A DNA stretch of 64,000 bases, taken from assembly GCA_002205965.3 (NCBI GenBank), contig NADL03000591.1, forward strand, positions 124,001 to 188,000. The letters are read 5' to 3'. Each line of letters opens with the position of its first letter. The first letter of the stretch is position 1. Both the position numbers and the translations under genes were made by a program. This DNA comes from Kappaphycus alvarezii. Its lineage: Eukaryota; Rhodophyta; Florideophyceae; Gigartinales; Solieriaceae. Positions 34,141 through 45,494 of this stretch are shown here, one piece after another. Below the pieces are notes generated by a model. It was not told the origin of the DNA, searched no databases, and was given only the letters and a program-made list of their open reading frames with translations.

Positions 34141-34985
34141 CTATGAAACTGATCCCACCAACCCCTGCGGCGACACGCACGGACCCATAATCGTTGTAAA
34201 GGGGACATCCTTATACATGGCGACACCTGCGTGATCTGTCTTCAAATCGCCGCAAATGCGATCAAATGCTTTGGTAGCGCGGTTTCCAGGGTCAATTGGG
34301 GCGACGGGATGGCCTTCAAAGGTGATCAACTCACCGACAGGAGTTCCCTCCGGCGGGGCCAAGGGATCAACCTGGGTATGAGTCTCATTCGACGCACACA
34401 GCAGCATCCCTTGACTAGTGACTCCTCTCATGGCCCTTGGCTTAAGGTTGCACAATACAACAACGTCACGGCCTACCAAATCTTGCAACGGAACAAACTT
34501 GACCAAACCGGACACAATCACACGCGGCTCATCCTCCCCCACATCCACCTTTTCAACATACAAGGAATCCGCATCCGGATGCGTCTCGCACTCCAAAATC
34601 CTCCCAACTCGAATCTCCAATCTCGACAACTCCGTGACAGGCAACTGCTCCCCGTCCTCCACCCCCGCCCCGCCGACGCCACAGTAGTGAACTTGGTAGT
34701 CGCGGCGAACGCAGGCGATGCCGCCACATGTACGGAATATGTGACGGCGGGCCGGAGGTTGGCAAGGGTGACGCGAGGATGTGCGACGAGGCGACGCGAA
34801 GGAACCGGCGCGCCTTCCGCGGAATAGAGCACCGTGGCGCGTGAAGGTCCCGACCAGGAAAGTTGGGCCGCTCGGTCGGTCAGAGTGTCGATGGAGATTT
34901 TTGGGGCAGAGGCTGAAGCAGGGCTGCTCGCAGTTCCGCGTAGGGTGGCGGCGGTCGGGGTGAGGAAGGCGAGTGGGCGGCGCAT
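34141..34985 (-). CDS. EMAPII-type tRNA-binding protein
   Basis: From the ATG at 34985: a leader of about 30 residues without acidic residues (MRRPLAFLTPTAATLRGTAS), a fibronectin-III-like stretch (LSWSGPSRATVLYS, LRPAVTYSVHVAA), then the EMAPII tRNA-binding domain to 34141. The domain carries LEIRVGRILECETHPDADSL, VIVSGL, CNLKPRAMRGVTSQGML and the C-terminal EMAPII extension. Relatives are the C-terminus of methionyl- and tyrosyl-tRNA synthetases, yeast Arc1p and human AIMP1, which bind tRNA and help synthetases. The two halves are in different frames; they join after one base at a G-rich run near 34670. A splice is impossible in so short a gap, so this is a sequence error or a recent mutation. 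Organelle targeting is inferred from the leader. Confidence 0.85.
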
Positions 34986-35191
34986 GGTGGGATGCGGTTG
35001 GGAAGGCGGGGGCGGTGAGATAACGAATTTAGTAGTATGGATGGTGGATGTGGATATGAGAGTGAAGCGGGTAGGTGGGATCTGGTAGTACCGCACCATA
35101 CATCTCTCTGGACTGCTTCTCAGTATTGTACATGAGCTCTCAATGCTTAGATCTCTTCAGAACTGAGATCAGTTCAACAGACTTTCTCACT

Positions 35192-35356
35192 ACTGTACAG
35201 CACAGTACTGTACTGTACAGTACAGTACAGTACAGTACAGTACTGAACACGGAATCGCTTAATGGAGAACTGTGAGAGGGCAGTTTCGATTTTCGTTGAA
35301 ACATGAAAGTAGGGCAAGTCTTGCCCATGTGTAGGACAGTACTGTACAGTACTGTG
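35192..35356. repeat. TACTG/CAGTA satellite, two blocks
   Basis: The first block (35192-35245) is the longest in the window, with alternating ACTGT and ACAGT runs; the second (35335-35356) abuts the end of the reverse-transcriptase fragment at 35354. The open minus-strand frame runs on through both, giving an artificial Tyr/Val/Cys-rich tail. Confidence 0.85.
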
Positions 35357-36812
35357 TGGGTCCGGGTTCGGAGATCTGGCCCAGTGGTCGTCGCGCCAGT
35401 GAACCTTGGCCAGCGCCTCCTGCTGCACACGTTGGAGGTAGGTTTGGACGTGTGTGTGTGCAGCAGCGAGAGGGAGCGGGTCGAAGGAACCCAGGTCGAC
35501 GGGGTAGGCCATTCCAGGGATGTGCAGCAGGAAGTCTCGCATGTGACGGGCGGCTTGACCGAGAAGGAAAGCCTTGTCACGGCTGTAGCGGGAGCCGGTG
35601 AGCGCGGTGGAGCGGGGCCCGATATGGGATGGGGACCTCAGTCGTGCCGATGCTGCATCCATGATACTCGAGGCAGCGGTGCCATCTAGGAACGGTGAGA
35701 TGAGGGTGAACCCAAGACCGCCCTGATGGATGGGCAAGGTGGCCTGCGACCACGCTTTGTCACTGAGTTGAACGCCATGAAGCTCGGTGAAGGACTTTTG
35801 TAGCAGAGTATCAAAAGCCTCGGCAGCATTACGGGCGTCCCGTGGGTCAGCGAGCTTGAAGGCGTGGTCCACCAGACAGGTCGACGCGCAGAGGCGGTGC
35901 ATGTGAAACCGCGCGCGCGGGTCATCAACCATGGGCATAAGCTGGAGAGGTCGGCGGCACCCCTCAATCTTTTCTCGTAGGAAGGCATCGGTGAAATGTC
36001 GGTTTCCGAGCGGAGCCCCGAGGAGCTCGAATCCGTCCAGGGAGCATTCGGCGAGGCGAAATTCTTGGAGAAAAGCTTCGCGCTGTGGCCGTGGGACCGT
36101 TGGCCAATGAATGCGGGGTTTCTCCGGGTTGAGATGTAGGGCGTAGGTAGGTCCCTCGTCGCGGAGGATGCGGAGGGCTTGTTGGAGGTCAGGGAGGGGC
36201 CCCATCAATGTACCATCGTCGGCGTACCATTGGTTTAGGACGATGCCCGTGTTTTCTGCAAGCCGGCGGATGAGGAGCTGGATCGTCAGCGAGAACAGGA
36301 GCATGCTGTCGGGGTCGCCTTGCTGTGTGCCTTGAGCACTCGCAATGGTCGTTTTGTCACGATTCGGCACGATCAACGGTGGTTGCGTGCGTGTGTAAAT
36401 CATGTTGACAAACCGGGCGAGACTTCGGGCGCGCGTGGGCAGCTGGTCGAGCATTGACTGGCGATCAACGCGGTTGAAGGCGTTATTCGCGTCAACGAGA
36501 ACTGTGGCGGTGTCCATGCGATTAGAGAAGCGACGGAGCAGCATGCGCGTGCCATGTATGATGGCGTCAATCCCAGCCCTGAAGCCGTTAGCCAATTGGA
36601 AGGGGGGAGAAAGTGATGAGAATAATCAATGGCGGGTGGGATGAAAGTCTTCGTTACCACTCTGCGGAGGATCGAAGATACGGCGATGGGTCGTATCTTA
36701 CTGGGTTTGGGCCGCAGAGGTAGCAGGGTTGCTGCAGCCAGGAGCGGCAGGAATGAGGTTGGCAGGTCACCTCTCGCGATCCGAGAAACGAGTTGCGTGA
36801 GCACAGTGGCCA
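35354..36812 (-). mobile_element. LINE-like reverse transcriptase, copy 2 minus arm
   Basis: Reads on the minus strand from VLTQLVSRIARGDLP to HWARSPNPD. Motifs: KIRPIAVSSILRRV, VLVDANNAFN (A), QQGDPDSMLLFSLT (B), YADDGTLMG (C), then the thumb and the start of the C-terminal region (HMHRLCASTCLVDHAFKLAD). The RT proper is open for over 400 codons; only near the 5' end does one frame change occur, at a C6 run (about 36605). It is cut at both ends: 5' at TGGCCA (36807-36812), 3' at a TACTG satellite block. It is the larger half of the inverted duplication. Confidence 0.9.
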
Positions 36813-37561
36813 AAGGTCACACGGCCACAGCGCGAAGCTTTTCTCCAAGAATTTCGCCTCGCCGAATGCTCCCTGGACGGATTCGAGCTCCTCGGGGCTC
36901 CGCTCGGAAACCGACATTTCACCGATGCCTTCCTACGAGAAAAGATTGAGGGGTGCCGCCGACCTCTCCAGCTTATGCCCATGGTTGATGACCCGCGCGC
37001 GCGATTTCACATGCACCGCCTCTGCGCGTCGGCCTGTCTGGTGGACCACGCCTTCAAGCTCGCTGACCCACGGGACGCCCGTAATGCTGCCGAGGCTTTT
37101 GATACTCTGCTACAAAAGTCCTTCACCGAGCTTCATGGCGTTCAACTCAGTGACAAAGCGTGGTCGCAGGCCACCTTGCCCATCCATCAGGGCGGTCTTG
37201 GGTTCACCCTCATCTCACCGTTCCTAGATGGCACCGCTGCCTCGAGTATCATGGATGCAGCATCGGCACGACTGAGGTCCCCATCCCATATCGGGCCCCG
37301 CTCCACCGCGCTCACCGGCTCCCGCTACCGCCGTGACAAGGCTTTCCTTCTCGGTCAAGCCGCCCGTCACATGCGAGACTTCCTGCTGCACATCCCTGGA
37401 ATGGCCTACCCCGTCGACCTGGGTTCCTTCGACCCGCTCCCTCTCGCTGCTGCACACACACACGTCCAAACCTACCTCCAACGTGTGCAGCAGGAGGCGC
37501 TGGTCAAGGTTCACTGGCGCGACGACCACTGGGCCAGATCTCCGAACCCGGACCTACACAC
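35354..37561. repeat. Inverted duplication, arms about 755 bp
   Basis: 35354-36106 and 36807-37561 are reverse complements with only a handful of differences by eye (for example Thr/Ala, Ser/Arg and Ala/Val among about 240 codons). The 700-bp spacer belongs to the minus arm only. Both arms meet the asymmetry at TGGCCA, itself a palindrome. Confidence 0.9.
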
Positions 37562-38434
37562 GAACGCCGATGTACGGCTACGCATACGCGGTCTAGCGCT
37601 CCGCAAAGGCACCGGTGCTGCTTTTCTTTACGCACATCCCTCGGCTGACACGGAAGTATCCGCGGTACACTGGAAAACAGTGCTTCGCCGCTACTTGGGA
37701 CTGCCCGTTTATGATGACTCGCTTCCTCTGAACTGCGAGCATTGAAAACGCCAAATGGACAGGTTAGGAGACCACGCTGTAGACTTGTGCCCGTCTGGGT
37801 TCGGTCGTAAACACCGACATGAATCGCTTCGCAACGTCATATCCGGCCGTATCGCCCGCGTCGCTGGCCTGGATTGCCAGCTCGAGGTCCCACTCCTCGT
37901 GCCCGGTACTGACCTGCGACCTGCCGACATACTGGTTCTCCCACCAGCAGCTCCTGAAGGCACTGTGGCCCGCCCGATCGCCTGCGATGTCACCGTAGTC
38001 TCGATTTAAGGACGTTGTAAGAACAAGAGCTACAAGGGAAGTGGGCGGTGCTGCTGCAATTGCTCACCGCAACAAAGTGACGGACCTGAGGCCAAAACAA
38101 AACTGTCGCGTCGACTCCTCCCGCCCTCCGATAACCCTACGCAGGCCCCCGATTTCGAATTTCAACCGCTGGCCTTTGATTCCTTGGGTTACCCTTCCCC
38201 CGAAACCGTCCGCTTCATAGAGGGACTGTTGCCTCGTATTGCGGAATAATTCCACGTCAACAGGAGTGTATCCGTACACGGATTTTTAGGCGCATTTGTA
38301 GCACAATCTGGTCGTCGAGTGAATCTATTCTGCCGCGCATGTCGCTGCACGTGGGCAACGTGGACCACCCGGTTAGCTCTTAGCTAGCAATTTCGTCGGA
38401 TCATGCAGCGAACACCCGTTTACTGATGCCATGA
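36807..38434 (+). mobile_element. LINE-like element, copy 2 plus arm with 3' end
   Basis: Starts at the shared TGGCCA and runs from the region after the YADD motif to the 3' end. After the part shared with the minus arm come C-terminal domains: LGDHAVDLCPSGFGRKHRHE (His/Cys cluster), then LRPADILV and ARPIACDVTVV, which fit a restriction-like nuclease fold (Asp...Asp), then FQPLAFDSLGYPSPETVRF, and finally a 3' segment shared with 27.6 and 38.9 kb (GTTAGCTCTTAGCTAGCA). There are stops and frame changes in the C-terminal part, so this arm is not functional. It gives the best view of the family's 3' half. Confidence 0.85.
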
Positions 38435-38894
38435 AGTTGCAGCAGTAGTTCTAAAGGAGAAATTGTCATAAGAAAAGGATGAACGACAGAAAAAGAAACA
38501 CTATATGATACCGTGTCGCTGTCACCTTCTACCTATTGTCAGAGATATCATCCACGGACAGATCGGATGAATCAGACTTTAGGTTCGTCATGATCTTAGC
38601 AACGTTACAGCTGCTCGCCGACGGAATCACTCCCTCTCTGAACTCCGGACTCTCGAGACACGTTTCCCGGCCCTTGCCTTAAGTTCAGCGCTGTCATGCT
38701 GAATCACCGAAAAATACGTACATTCTGTCGCGAAAATTCAAGGTTTAAAGTAGTAAAACCAAACAGGCAGCGCTAACGGCGAGTGTGAAAAAATGTTGGC
38801 AATTTTGCTTCGGGTAGATGATTAGAATAGGTTGAAACAAATTGTTGAGTGTGGGTTGACTTCGATGCCCAAGGCGGCGAGGCCGTTTGTAGGC

Positions 38895-39030
38895 AAGTAC
38901 GTGTCGTATTTCTGTCTCTCGCGGGTCGCTGCATGTGGCCGACGTGGACAACCTGTTTAGTTATTAGTTAGCAATTAAGTCGGATCCTGCACCGGAAACC
39001 CGCTTTACTGATGGCATAAAGTTCTCTATT
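38895..39030 (+). repeat. 3'-terminal fragment of the LINE-like element
   Basis: Matches 38310-38434 with differences: GTCGCTGCA-x-GTGG, GTGGAC, then GTTAG-TTAG-TAGCAATT, GTCGGATC, and GTTTACTGATG/CTTTACTGATG before ATAAAGTT. Only the last 130 bp of the element are present, typical of 5'-truncated LINE copies. Confidence 0.7.
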
Positions 39031-39320
39031 TTGCTGTTGCAAAGTCAGGGCAAAAGTATTCCGTGGATTGATCAAATGATGATATCATTTGCTGGATGTA
39101 TTGCGCCAGCTTTAAGTAGCGCTTTGCGCGCCACTTACACAGCTTTGTGTTAATTGTGCACCCATATCATAAAATGACCCGAAGTGGTAAGTGCTAATAT
39201 ATATTCATGCGTCACAAGGTGAAAATGGTAACACCTATCCACTTTCAAAACATGCTATGATTTTGAAACATGCTATGATTTTGAAACTTCCGTTTCCATA
39301 ATGGGCCTGTTATGCACATA

Positions 39321-39371
39321 CATTAATATACAGATAACTAGCCAAAAGCGGTAGTTATCTGTATATTAATG
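39321..39371. repeat. Perfect 20-bp inverted repeat, 11-nt loop
   Basis: CATTAATATACAGATAACTA at 39321-39340 is exactly mirrored at 39352-39371. Degenerate copies of GAA(A/G)TGG(A/T)AAGTG and AATATATATTCA lie on both sides (39180-39215 and 39376-39415), so the hairpin may be the centre of a small transposable unit. Confidence 0.85.
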
Positions 39372-41199
39372 GTCACCAGAAATGGAAAGTGACACCAAAT
39401 ATATATTCACCATTTAGTAAAGAACGAGTGATGATCAGTCTGTTCGAGCTCGAGGCAATAATACCTTGCTACATCAGCACACCTACTTTTCTATAAGTCA
39501 TGGTCCCTAGCGGCAGTTCTAGAGCAACCTTCTTTAAAACAAACACTAAAAAGTACCTCTGGACTAGTGCAAATAGATGTCCGTGAAAGAGAAAATGTAG
39601 ACTGCGTAGACTAAAGTAAAGATAAGACCAAAATAGCTATCCTACAGTACTGTAAATAGAACATATATAAAACGTATTTATCTATATAAAGGGGCCCATC
39701 CCTTATAAGTTTTACACCTTCTTTACTTACCCTGGCCTATTATTGCCTCTATTCCCAATTTCAAAGTATCTATTGCTGAAAAGCCAGATCAAACTTCTAA
39801 TTCGCAAGAATAAGGAGGAACACATCACATTTTCCAACTTTTTATGAATACTTCAGTGCATTTATCTGAAACATGTACAAATACAAATTCGTATATCTCT
39901 TTACTCGTCTTTACATCACGCGTTGAGTTTATATCATTCATCAGGCTTTTTTTCAAAAAGCATAGTTTATGAACAAATATTGATGAAATCAAATAGATTT
40001 TTCGAGTCTGTAAGCATCAAGAGTGGAATCTTAATTTTAAGCAAAAGGTTGAGTTTATACTTAATTATCTATCCAATATCGAGTGCAACACATAAGTGTA
40101 ATACAGTATTCGGCTATTAACAGATCTAGGTGCTCTTAAGCTTGCTTGACTGAGATATCGCAGAAAATTTCAAGCTATTGCTCCGTCAGTGGGCAAGATA
40201 ATTGATTTTTGTTTAGAAATATTGTTGTTTTTGTTTAGGAATGACGATTTATATTGTAATCTAAGCCTAAATGAACGCTTTCAGCTTTTTATACATAAAA
40301 CAAAGACTATGGTTGTTCTGTAGATGCTTTAAAGCTTTGTTCAACTGTTTGAATGCCGGTAAGAACTTTTTCTATGAATTGCGTGGCTACGTTTACAGTA
40401 CGGTATATTTCAAGCTTCTTTTGTTTTAAACATTTAAACATATGTCTTCAAGGTGTAAACTCGCAAACGGAGGCGTACGTTGGCAGAATGCCTAAGCTTC
40501 TTACCCCCTTTTCTTGAGTTGGCGCGATTTCACAGTTTTTTCCCCACTTTTACACCTGAAAATATAGTACCATCAAATTCCTTCTCTCTAGATTTTAAAT
40601 TATCAAGGGCTTTTTTGGTTGACTAGATTAAATCATTACTTCCACATAGAAATGAAATTTCTCGGTTCCGATTAGTGTCAAAAGATTTGAGCCCACTTTT
40701 TTCGAAAATAATGCAAGATTTCCTTTAACACATTTTACACCTGGATCATCTTCGAGGTTTGAATTCATGCTTCGATTAGAATAAAAATATGAATCATGTA
40801 AATCTTAAAGGAATCTCACCGACTCTATTAATATATTCTCCGATAATCCAAATTACTTGGTTCATCTAAGGTGTACTATTCGCATCAGCTTCTGATATGA
40901 TTGTAAGTATTTTAATTTAACAGGTTGAGACTGCAGTCAATTATTGCGACAATTAAAGCAAACAATCGAGTGGAACGCTAGAGGATAGTCTTAGTTACAC
41001 GTATAAGACAGTTCCTTTTTTTATCTTTGTCATCGTTCTGATATTTAATAGATGTAACAAGTCTCTCAGATAGAAAATTAAAATTTCAGTATTTCGTCTC
41101 TAGCGACATTTTCAGGTATATTTCTGAACATGCCCATCTTTCCCTTTCTATTCTGCTTTCAGAAAAATTAAAACAATTTGATCTGGAACTCGTCAGTCT

Positions 41200-42000
41200 A
41201 GAAATTCATTGAGATTGACCTTAATGATTTGAAACTTTTGGAGCATTCCCCTCTATTTGATGTATGAAATGCTCCGACTAGTGTCTCGATTGGATCATCT
41301 AAATACCGGTTTACTAGAAGGCGTGAGTTCTGCACTTCTTCAACCTTTATGTCAACGAAGACTTGTCTATCATTAATTACTGTGGTTTTATATTGTGGTT
41401 TTGTAGGGACCTGTCCATGTAGGTTTGGACATTTCACAATATACTGCAACTTTACCTCTAATATCAATTTAATGATGAGCGGGGTTTGGAAGCGGTAAAT
41501 TCAGAGCGATTCAAAGTCTAAGTTCTGAAGTGATAGTTTCTATCTCAGCTCTTGGCATGTGAAGCGTTCTCAATCGTTCTATTTGATTTGAAAGCTCATA
41601 AATCATGGCGTAAAACCTTGATAAAACTTCACAGTAGAGTAACGATGGAACAAGTCCTTCTGGGTTCATATGATCATTCTTGGCCTTAACCGCGAGATAT
41701 AGAGACATTTATATTTCAACCTTACGCTCTGAATAGCTAGTCTTGTGATAACTGATGCTTATAGTATCATGGGAATGTTCCAAAAATTGGAAACGTATTG
41801 GCTGCCTTGGTCTGCTTCTATAATGTCAGGAAATTTGTTGCAAATTCTAGCCCAGTATTCAAAAATGGGGTTAAATAGACTGCATTTCCTGAAAGTGTAG
41901 GAATATAGCATTACCGAAATGTTTTTTTTAAATCAACGATATGAAGTACAGAATTTAACTAAAGAAACATAATACAAGAAAAAAATTCTTGTTAAAGAAT
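41200..42000 (-). mobile_element. LTR-retrotransposon fossil, integrase region
   Basis: The minus strand keeps pieces of a pol integrase region: a D-x-G-S-Q-Y-type catalytic segment near 41830, then LAVKAKNDHMNPEGLVPSLL near 41640-41700 and a helical tail, followed by a poorly preserved C-terminal part. The order matches integrase core and the downstream segment in LTR elements of fungi and algae. Broken in several places; other parts and the LTRs are not recognised. Old by its decay. Confidence 0.55.
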
Positions 42001-42903
42001 GATTCTATTGGACATAGTAACCTGGAATGATCTGGATTTTGGTTAGGTGTTCACATATCCAGAATTTCTTGGATGTTTCTGTAATACATTCTCGTATCTG
42101 AGGCATTGCGTTATATTGTCTTTCTCTGCTAATCAGTTTGTATAGCTTTGAGACAGGCGAATGCAAAAATATAAATTGAGCGCTTTCATTGATACTTTGT
42201 CAAAAGCATTTCAGAAAAAATCTACCACACGTAAAGATGACCACCTGTGTAGGTGATTGAAATAGTCTATCCAAGACTTATAGCGGAATAAAAGCACAAT
42301 CAGATGTTGGCGTACGAATTGGAATTTGGACTATACTTGCAAAAGTTCTATTACAAATATTTTAAGCAGTTGTCTCTTTTCATGTTTAATTTTAGACTTA
42401 GATAAGTCACAATAAAGCTTTTCTTATAGACCTTTCACAAATTTGTAGAGTGAATACGAGAAGAGTTATATTACCATCAAATAAAAGAGTTATATCGGTA
42501 TCATAAAAGTAAAAGGGAACATACTCTGAAAGTAAATATAATCTGAGGTTCTCAAAGGCATTAAAAATTTTCATTTTAGTTTACTACAACGAAGTAAGAG
42601 GCCGTCGATTACAGCTTACAGAAAAAAGATGTCATGTTTACGACTCTGACATTGCGAAAGTATAAGTGAGCTTGCGAATTTATTCGAAATGCGTTCCACA
42701 TAAGTGGGCCCACATTCGAGCGTACAGCATCTGCATTATTTTCTTTTCTCTAAGCGGAGATTTCCTGTTTTTGCTTCAGTGGCCTTGGTGACCACTGAAC
42801 TTTCGGTAAATTAGGAAGCAGTAAAAGGCAACTTTAAATCTTTTCTTGTGCTCAATAAGCTACGGATATTACCTTTAAGAACTACGACCGGTCCAGTAGA
42901 AGT

Positions 42904-43470
42904 TTGCAAGAGCTGGAGAAGTATTTCTCTGAAAATCACAATCTACATGGTTTGAAAGTAGAGGTTTCTTTGCATCCAGCTGTTGGTGAAATTTTCTTTA
43001 CGTCGCAATACCCAAGGTACGTCTCTGACATGGATATTTTTCCTAAGAACATGGAATATCATGGCGAGCAGCTAGCCAAAACGGACATTTATGTATGTGA
43101 GCCTGATGGAGGGGTTGATGCCTCTTCTTTCGAGAACTGTTGGGTTGCTCTTGGTGATAGGGGTTACCACTGGGCTATGGAATTTAATATTATTTTGCAC
43201 CTCAATAATAAAACTCGTAAACGCGAACCAACCAGGAAATAACACTCACTTCATATGACCTTTCGTGCGCGAAAATATAATTGTTGAGAATTTTTTCGGT
43301 CGTCTTGTAGCATATGGTGTGTTTTATCGCACAAGTTTAGTTGGAATGTGAATTTTTATGATGCTTTGTTTCTTTTTTGTAGGAGTGACGAATATGCCTG
43401 TAAGTTGGTACCCATTGCGCTATAGCGACCAGTTTTCTATGCGAAAGCGAAAAATTGCCTGGTCAAGATA
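42904..43470 (+). mobile_element. DDE_Tnp_4-type DNA transposon remnant
   Basis: A 112-codon plus frame carries VSDMDIFPKNMEYHGEQLAK, then FENCWVALGDRGYHWAMEF. The pattern matches the second half of DDE superfamily-4 transposases known from oomycetes and algae (P-G-S-x2-D-I-x-I-F...; W-x-[VA]-L-x-D-K-G-Y-Q-G-A-x-E-F). After a stop at 43242, further matching pieces follow in other frames, including NFFGRL (family ENYFGR). The copy is dead and the first catalytic Asp and the ends are not seen. Confidence 0.7.
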
Positions 43471-45092
43471 AGTAAGGAGACCAAATTGAAGAGGGCAATT
43501 GCTCGGCCGAGTACAGTAACAAGCCTTGGAGGCAAATAAAGATACAATTGAAGGCTCGCACAACGTCATACTTCCCATTTGATGACGAAAATCAGTAAGA
43601 ATGAGTTTTCAGTAAACACTCTCTTCATCTGTGGGGAGTATGTTTTTTCATTAAATTTGAAAGCATTTGAATTCCTAGAAATCATTTCCTATTGCTGCTC
43701 TCACTTTATTATATGTGGACGAAAATAGCGGGAATGTTACAGTTGTGTGTATGTACCAGGAAATTCCGGATTTAATCAGCAATTGAGATAGAGATCCTAT
43801 TGTTTTCTAATCACTGATTTCTGAGCACCATTGTCGAGAAAAATGCTGTCCAATTTCTCTGAATTGGAATACTAAAGTTCCCAAACAAAAGAACTCTTAC
43901 TTAGTCACCTGAGATAGAACTATTCCCACTGTACCCTTTGACAAAGTCCACTGTAGACTGTTAAAATTCGGTGGTCCACTTCATATACTGACCGGAAACC
44001 ATCTTAAATGTACTCTTTTGCAAGTCAAAAGTAATTTCCATTTAATCTTTCTAACGACATGGCCATTTATATGTATTTTCCACTTGGTAACCGAAATATT
44101 GCTTTTTTCAAGCAATAATCGCAAATAATTGAAAATTTCAGATTTACATTCACTCAGAACGAGAGGAGAGATCCAGATCTAAAATTAATTTAGTTCTAGC
44201 ATACTGCTGAAAACTTTGAGATGATTTTTGCCAAATAGATGCTGCCGTAGATGCTAAATGCTTTCAAACTTTGCGCTTTCACTAGATACAGTAAACAAAG
44301 TCCTTTTTGCCCTGTATGCGGTTGATGTTATGCTTCTATCGTGCTCAAACATGTTTTTCACCCATAGCCCGCCACACAATGACAATTAAGGTTTTTTGCT
44401 GGTACGCGTGTTTTTTGGCCTTAAAGACTCCTGCATGAACCATCTTTCTTGTCTCTTTGCAAAAGATTGCCCTATCCACTGGCATCGGAAGTTTGGAAAA
44501 ATACACTACTTGTCCTTCCAACTCGGGGATATTTCGTATTTCGTTGTTATTCTGTCATAGTACTGTTGGGCCTCGCGACGGGATTGCTACGGTCGTTTTC
44601 TTTTTTGAAATAGCCAGCTACCTAGAGACCCGAATTTTCCTTGGACAGTCTGTCCCTATTTCGCAATCTAGAACTTGGGATCTCGCTTCTTCCAATTTTC
44701 GCCACTACATCCCTGACTCCCTACACTGCTCCTCTGATCTTCGCTCCCTCTTCTCACTTCATTCCATCTACAATAACTCCCGCCTCCAACTAATAAATAA
44801 GCACCAGGGAAAATTGCTCCCCTTTTTCCGCACCACGTCACGTCTACATTACAACCTCAAGAACAACGCCGGGGAGGGATATTTAAATTCTTATCGTGAA
44901 TGAAAACTTCAGTGAGTCCGACAGGTATGAGGGAGTAGTAGGTCAACATATCGCTTTTCGACCATTTTTTCGGTGCTTGAGGAAATCTGAATACAGCATA
45001 GCAAGTATCTACTTTCTGGGCTGAACGCGCGACCCGCAGAAATTCTGGTGTAACCAAGTTCTGATGCCACAAACACCCAGTCCCCTCTCCCA
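43471..45092. other. Spacer; one open frame of doubtful status
   Basis: An open plus frame at 44457-44903 (148 codons, no ATG at its start) has mixed composition and no recognisable domain. The rest is AT-rich and empty to my reading. Confidence 0.4.
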
Positions 45093-45494
45093 GTGGTGCA
45101 TGACGTGACTGTATCATCCCCGTTCCAAGAGAGCTATAAGTCAATGGCAGCACGAAAAGCGCGAGCTGTTGCAAACACAGCAGGAAAGCGGAGGAAGAGA
45201 GACTTAGCTACGAAATCGGCAGCGATTCCAGTCGAAGCAATGCCGGGACAATCAATGCTAGGATGGTATTTTGTACCACTAGCCTTCGACTCGTTAGGAG
45301 CACCCTCTTTAGAAACATCCAAGGTTATAGAGACATACGCGGCACCAGTAGCGTCTCGTAGCGGATGTTCGACTGGAGGAGTGAAGACTCGCCTATATCA
45401 GAAGCTTAGCTACTCAATCTGGTCAAAATGTGCAGCATCCGTAATTTGCCGCGCACTGCAACACGCAGAGCTTAGTCTCCCAATTCCAACTTAA
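45093..45494 (+). mobile_element. LINE-like element, C-terminal domain remnant
   Basis: 133 codons begin HDVTVSSPFQESYKSMA, go through VPLAFDSLGAPSLETSKVI and end with KLSYSIWSKCAASVICRAL. These match, in order, the nuclease-type end (CDVTVVS) and terminal domain (PLAFDSLGYPSPET) of copy 2 at 37.9-38.2 kb and the remnant at 8 kb, but the sequence is clearly a different subfamily. The RT is absent, so this is a 5'-truncated copy. Confidence 0.75.

Larger units (their letters stand above)
38435..41199. other. AT-rich spacer without a supported gene
   Basis: Apart from the LINE 3' fragment (38895-39030), short direct repeats near 39260-39295 (ACATGCTATGATTTTGAA twice) and the hairpin at 39321-39371, I see nothing. 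Open frames are short and AT-driven. Confidence 0.5.

Noticed and set aside
35174-35353. Tyr/Val/Cys-rich tail of the long minus-strand frame
   Set aside because: It is the RT frame running on into TACTG satellite; the similarity to the other RT copies stops at 35354.
35354-37561. Twin-priming inversion of a LINE
   Set aside because: Twin priming yields two non-overlapping parts of one element; here the same 755 bp occurs in both orientations.
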